Assembly (NCBI GenBank): GCA_964471755.1
Contig: CAYYJM010000290.1
Coordinates: forward strand, 1-7,317
DNA from: CAYYJM01 sp964471755
GTDB lineage: Bacteria > Planctomycetota > Planctomycetia > Gemmatales > Gemmataceae
Direction: 5' to 3'
Length of the DNA stretch: 7,317 bases
The notes beneath the pieces are model-generated. The model worked only from the letters and a program-made list of their open reading frames with translations, was not told the DNA's origin and did no database searches. Of this stretch, positions 5,381-7,317 are shown piece by piece (position 1 is the stretch's first letter; each line of letters begins with the position of its first letter). A program made the position numbers and the translations under genes.

Positions 5381-6076
5381 ATGAGCGGAATCAATCGGCG
5401 ACAGCTCCTGGGAGCAGGACTGGCCACGCTCGGCGTCGAGAGCTTGCTCCTGCAAGCGGGAGCCGAGCCGACACCAGCGGCCGGGACCGAGACGGACCTG
5501 CCGGCGTTCATCTTCGCCGACACGCCCGGAACCGCACCCGCCGAGAAGACCTGGGCACCAACCGAGGACTGCATTCTCGGGCCGTACCACCGCAAGGGAG
5601 CCCCGTTCCGCGGCAAGATCACGCCGCCGCTGGAGCCGGGGATCGTGCTGCTCATCACCGGCCGCGTTTGGGGCTTCGACACGAAGAAGCCAATACCGGG
5701 TGCCCGGCTCGATATCTGGCAGGCGAACGCGGCCGGACGCTACGACAACGACGACCCGAACCACCCGCCGAAGCCGGACGTGTTCGTCAACCGGGCCCGC
5801 ATCCTGGCCGACGAGAACGGCCACTACGAGTACGAGACGGTTCATCCGGGCCCGTACCAGATTGGCCCGCAGGCCTGGCGACCGGCCCACATCCACTATC
5901 TGATTCAGGCCCCCGGTTACAAGTCGCTGATCACCCAGCTCTTCTTCACGGGCGATCCGCACAACGCGAAGGATCAGTTCATCAAGCCGTCGCTGATCAT
6001 CGATCTCGGCAAGCGGAAGGTGGGCAACGCCGCCTACGAGTTCGGCACCTTTGACATCGTCCTGGCCAGGGCGTGA
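5381..6076 (+). CDS. Intradiol ring-cleavage dioxygenase, Tat-exported
   Basis: The 231-residue protein belongs to the intradiol dioxygenase family (protocatechuate 3,4-dioxygenase/catechol 1,2-dioxygenase fold), non-haem Fe(III) enzymes that open catechol-type rings between the two hydroxyls. All four iron ligands are recognisable: Tyr121 in IWQANAAGRYDN, Tyr159 in PGPYQIG, and His170 and His172 in WRPAHIHY, together with the conserved Arg167. TEDCILGPYHRKGAPFR (61-77) resembles the N-terminal substrate-side motif of protocatechuate dioxygenases. The start carries a twin-arginine signal (NRRQLLGAGLATLG, 5-18), so export is likely, unlike the usual cytoplasmic enzymes. The ATG at 5381 follows GGAGGG (5368-5373) at 7 bases. 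No second dioxygenase subunit, decarboxylase or muconate-pathway gene is nearby. The substrate is unknown; secreted homologues could act on extracellular aromatics. The vWA gene follows after 42 bases and is probably cotranscribed. Confidence 0.92.
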   Translation: MSGINRRQLLGAGLATLGVESLLLQAGAEPTPAAGTETDLPAFIFADTPGTAPAEKTWAPTEDCILGPYHRKGAPFRGKITPPLEPGIVLLITGRVWGFDTKKPIPGARLDIWQANAAGRYDNDDPNHPPKPDVFVNRARILADENGHYEYETVHPGPYQIGPQAWRPAHIHYLIQAPGYKSLITQLFFTGDPHNAKDQFIKPSLIIDLGKRKVGNAAYEFGTFDIVLARA

Positions 6077-6118
6077 TGCCGGAAATCACCTGTTCTTGAC
6101 CCGAAGGAGTTTGCTCTC

Positions 6119-7252
6119 ATGTCGCGTATCGCTCTGTCGCTCGCCACCGCCGTCGCCTTGGGCCTCGGCCTGGCGCAGACCACCTCGGCCGCCCCGGTCG
6201 AGGAGAAGAAGGCCACCATCGACGTGGCGCTCTGCCTGGACGTTTCCGGCAGCATGAACGGCCTGATCGATTCGGCCAAGCTGAAGCTGTGGGACATCGT
6301 CAACGACCTGGGCAAGGTCAAGCCGACGCCGAACCTGCGCGTCGCGCTCTACAGCTACGGCCATAGCACCTACGACCCGAAGACCGGCTGGGTCCGCAAG
6401 GAAATCGACCTGACCAACGACCTCGACGCCGTCTACCAGAAGCTGAACGCCCTGACGATCAACGGTGGCACGGAGTACGTCGCCCGGGTGACGCGCGACG
6501 CGCTGACCGAGCAGAAGTGGAGCGCCGACAAGAAGGCCCTGAAGATGATCTTCGTCTGCGGCAACGAGGAGGCCAACCAGGACCCGATGTACAAGCTGGC
6601 CGACGTCGCGAAGATGGCGATCGAGAAGGACATCATCATCAACACCATCTTCTGCGGTCCGGTCGTCAACGGCGAAGACTGGAAGGAGTTCGCCAAGCTG
6701 GCCGAGGGCCGGTTCGCGAGCATCGACCAGAACCGCAACGTGATCGCGAGCATCCCGACGCCCCAGGACAAGGAACTGACGGCCCTCAGCGCCGAGCTGA
6801 ACAAGACGTACGTCGTCTACGGCGGCAAGCGGGCTCAGGAGGCGCAGTTCAACCAGCTCGCCCAGGACGCCAACGCCACCAAGGCCGCTCCGGGGGCCAG
6901 TGCCGCCCGCGCCGTCTCCAAGGGGAGCGGACTATATCGCAACGACCGCTGGGACCTCATCGATCGCATGAAGAACGACAAGGACTTCGACGTGAAGAAA
7001 GTCCCGGTCGAGGAACTCTGCGACGAGATGAAGAAGATGACGCCGGAGCAGCGTGTCAAGTACGTCAAGGAGATGAGCGACAAGCGCGAAGGCATCCAGA
7101 AGCAGATCGCGGTCCTGGCCCAGCAGCGCGATCAGTTCATTCAGGCCGAGCTGAAGAAGAACCCCAACCCGGCCGACCGGGCGTTCGATGAGGCCATTCG
7201 CGGCACGCTGCGTGACCAGGCCGCCAAGCAGGGGATCGAGATTCCGAAGTGA
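6119..7252 (+). CDS. Exported von Willebrand factor A domain protein
   Basis: The 377-residue protein has a Sec signal peptide (hydrophobic 4-19, cleavage near TSAA, 22-25) and then a vWA domain over about residues 34-212. The metal-ion-dependent adhesion site is intact: DVSGSMN (41-47) supplies DxSxS, T118 in NGGTEY supplies the threonine, and the acidic stretch CGNEEANQD (147-155) follows the central strand as in this family. Such domains bind a divalent cation and a protein partner. The C-terminal part (about 215-377) is rich in Lys, Glu and Gln and looks largely helical, possibly coiled coil around 300-345; no known domain was recognised there. AAGGAG (6104-6109) lies 9 bases before the ATG. 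Codon choice is strongly skewed (AAG, GAC and AAC nearly throughout), which hints at high expression. It follows the dioxygenase gene after 42 bases. A periplasmic scaffold or chaperone-like role is a guess. Confidence 0.9.
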   Translation: MSRIALSLATAVALGLGLAQTTSAAPVEEKKATIDVALCLDVSGSMNGLIDSAKLKLWDIVNDLGKVKPTPNLRVALYSYGHSTYDPKTGWVRKEIDLTNDLDAVYQKLNALTINGGTEYVARVTRDALTEQKWSADKKALKMIFVCGNEEANQDPMYKLADVAKMAIEKDIIINTIFCGPVVNGEDWKEFAKLAEGRFASIDQNRNVIASIPTPQDKELTALSAELNKTYVVYGGKRAQEAQFNQLAQDANATKAAPGASAARAVSKGSGLYRNDRWDLIDRMKNDKDFDVKKVPVEELCDEMKKMTPEQRVKYVKEMSDKREGIQKQIAVLAQQRDQFIQAELKKNPNPADRAFDEAIRGTLRDQAAKQGIEIPK

Positions 7253-7270
7253 GACGTTCCCCTGGCGAGC

Positions 7271-7288
7271 GTGGGGCGTCAGCCCCAT
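7271..7288 (+). terminator. Hairpin after the vWA gene, possible terminator
   Basis: TGGGGC (7272-7277) pairs with GCCCCA (7282-7287) around the loop GTCA, with a further G-T pair outside. It starts about 20 bases after the stop codon and is followed by a pyrimidine-rich stretch rather than a clear T run. The sequence from 7263 (GGCGAGCGTGGGGCGTCAGC) also resembles a repeat that, from memory, is frequent between genes in Gemmata-like genomes, so it may be a dispersed repeat serving as a terminator. Confidence 0.45.
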
Positions 7289-7317
7289 GACTCTTCTCTC
7301 CGGATGAAGACACTCAT

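Noticed and set aside
7304..7317. ATG at 7304 as the start of a gene running off the window end
   Set aside because: Only four whole codons are visible and no ribosome binding site precedes it, so it cannot be supported.

Overview
The window is GC-rich and looks like chromosomal DNA of a planctomycete, most likely from the Gemmataceae. The reasons are the family mix: a DUF1501 protein with the usual planctomycete Tat-type start, a DUF1559 pseudopilin-like protein, a PhoD-type phosphatase, an exported intradiol dioxygenase and an exported von Willebrand factor A protein. The family names are recognised by eye from motifs, and no database search was run.

Layout. Bases 1-122 hold a palindromic element made of four hairpins. 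A possible promoter follows, then a DUF1501 gene (275-1666, +). A second copy of the element (1705-1829) sits between that gene and a PhoD-like phosphatase gene (1847-2950, +). Two genes then run on the minus strand, converging on the phosphatase gene: a 48-residue lipoprotein (2979-3125) and, upstream of it, the DUF1559 gene (3289-4197). An intergenic stretch of 170 bases carries a good minus-strand promoter for the DUF1559 gene and separates it from a divergent DapA/NAL-family lyase gene (4368-5261, +). After a 119-base gap with promoter-like sequence come a Tat-exported intradiol dioxygenase gene (5381-6076, +) and, 42 bases on, an exported vWA-domain gene (6119-7252, +). A hairpin, probably a terminator, lies just after the last gene.

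How the genes relate. Five of the six full-size proteins carry an export signal or a prepilin leader, as does the small lipoprotein, so the window mostly serves the cell envelope or the outside of the cell. The lyase is the only evident cytoplasmic enzyme. No metabolic pathway joins all the genes. The dioxygenase and vWA genes are the only pair spaced like an operon. No tRNA, rRNA, CRISPR array, transposase, integrase or recognisable defence system was seen.

The most distinctive non-coding signal is the pair of A-B-B'-A' palindromic elements flanking the DUF1501 gene. Their hairpin arms are conserved while the spacers are not. A lesser signal is the 7-mer CGTTACA, seen four times on the + strand and only in intergenic DNA.
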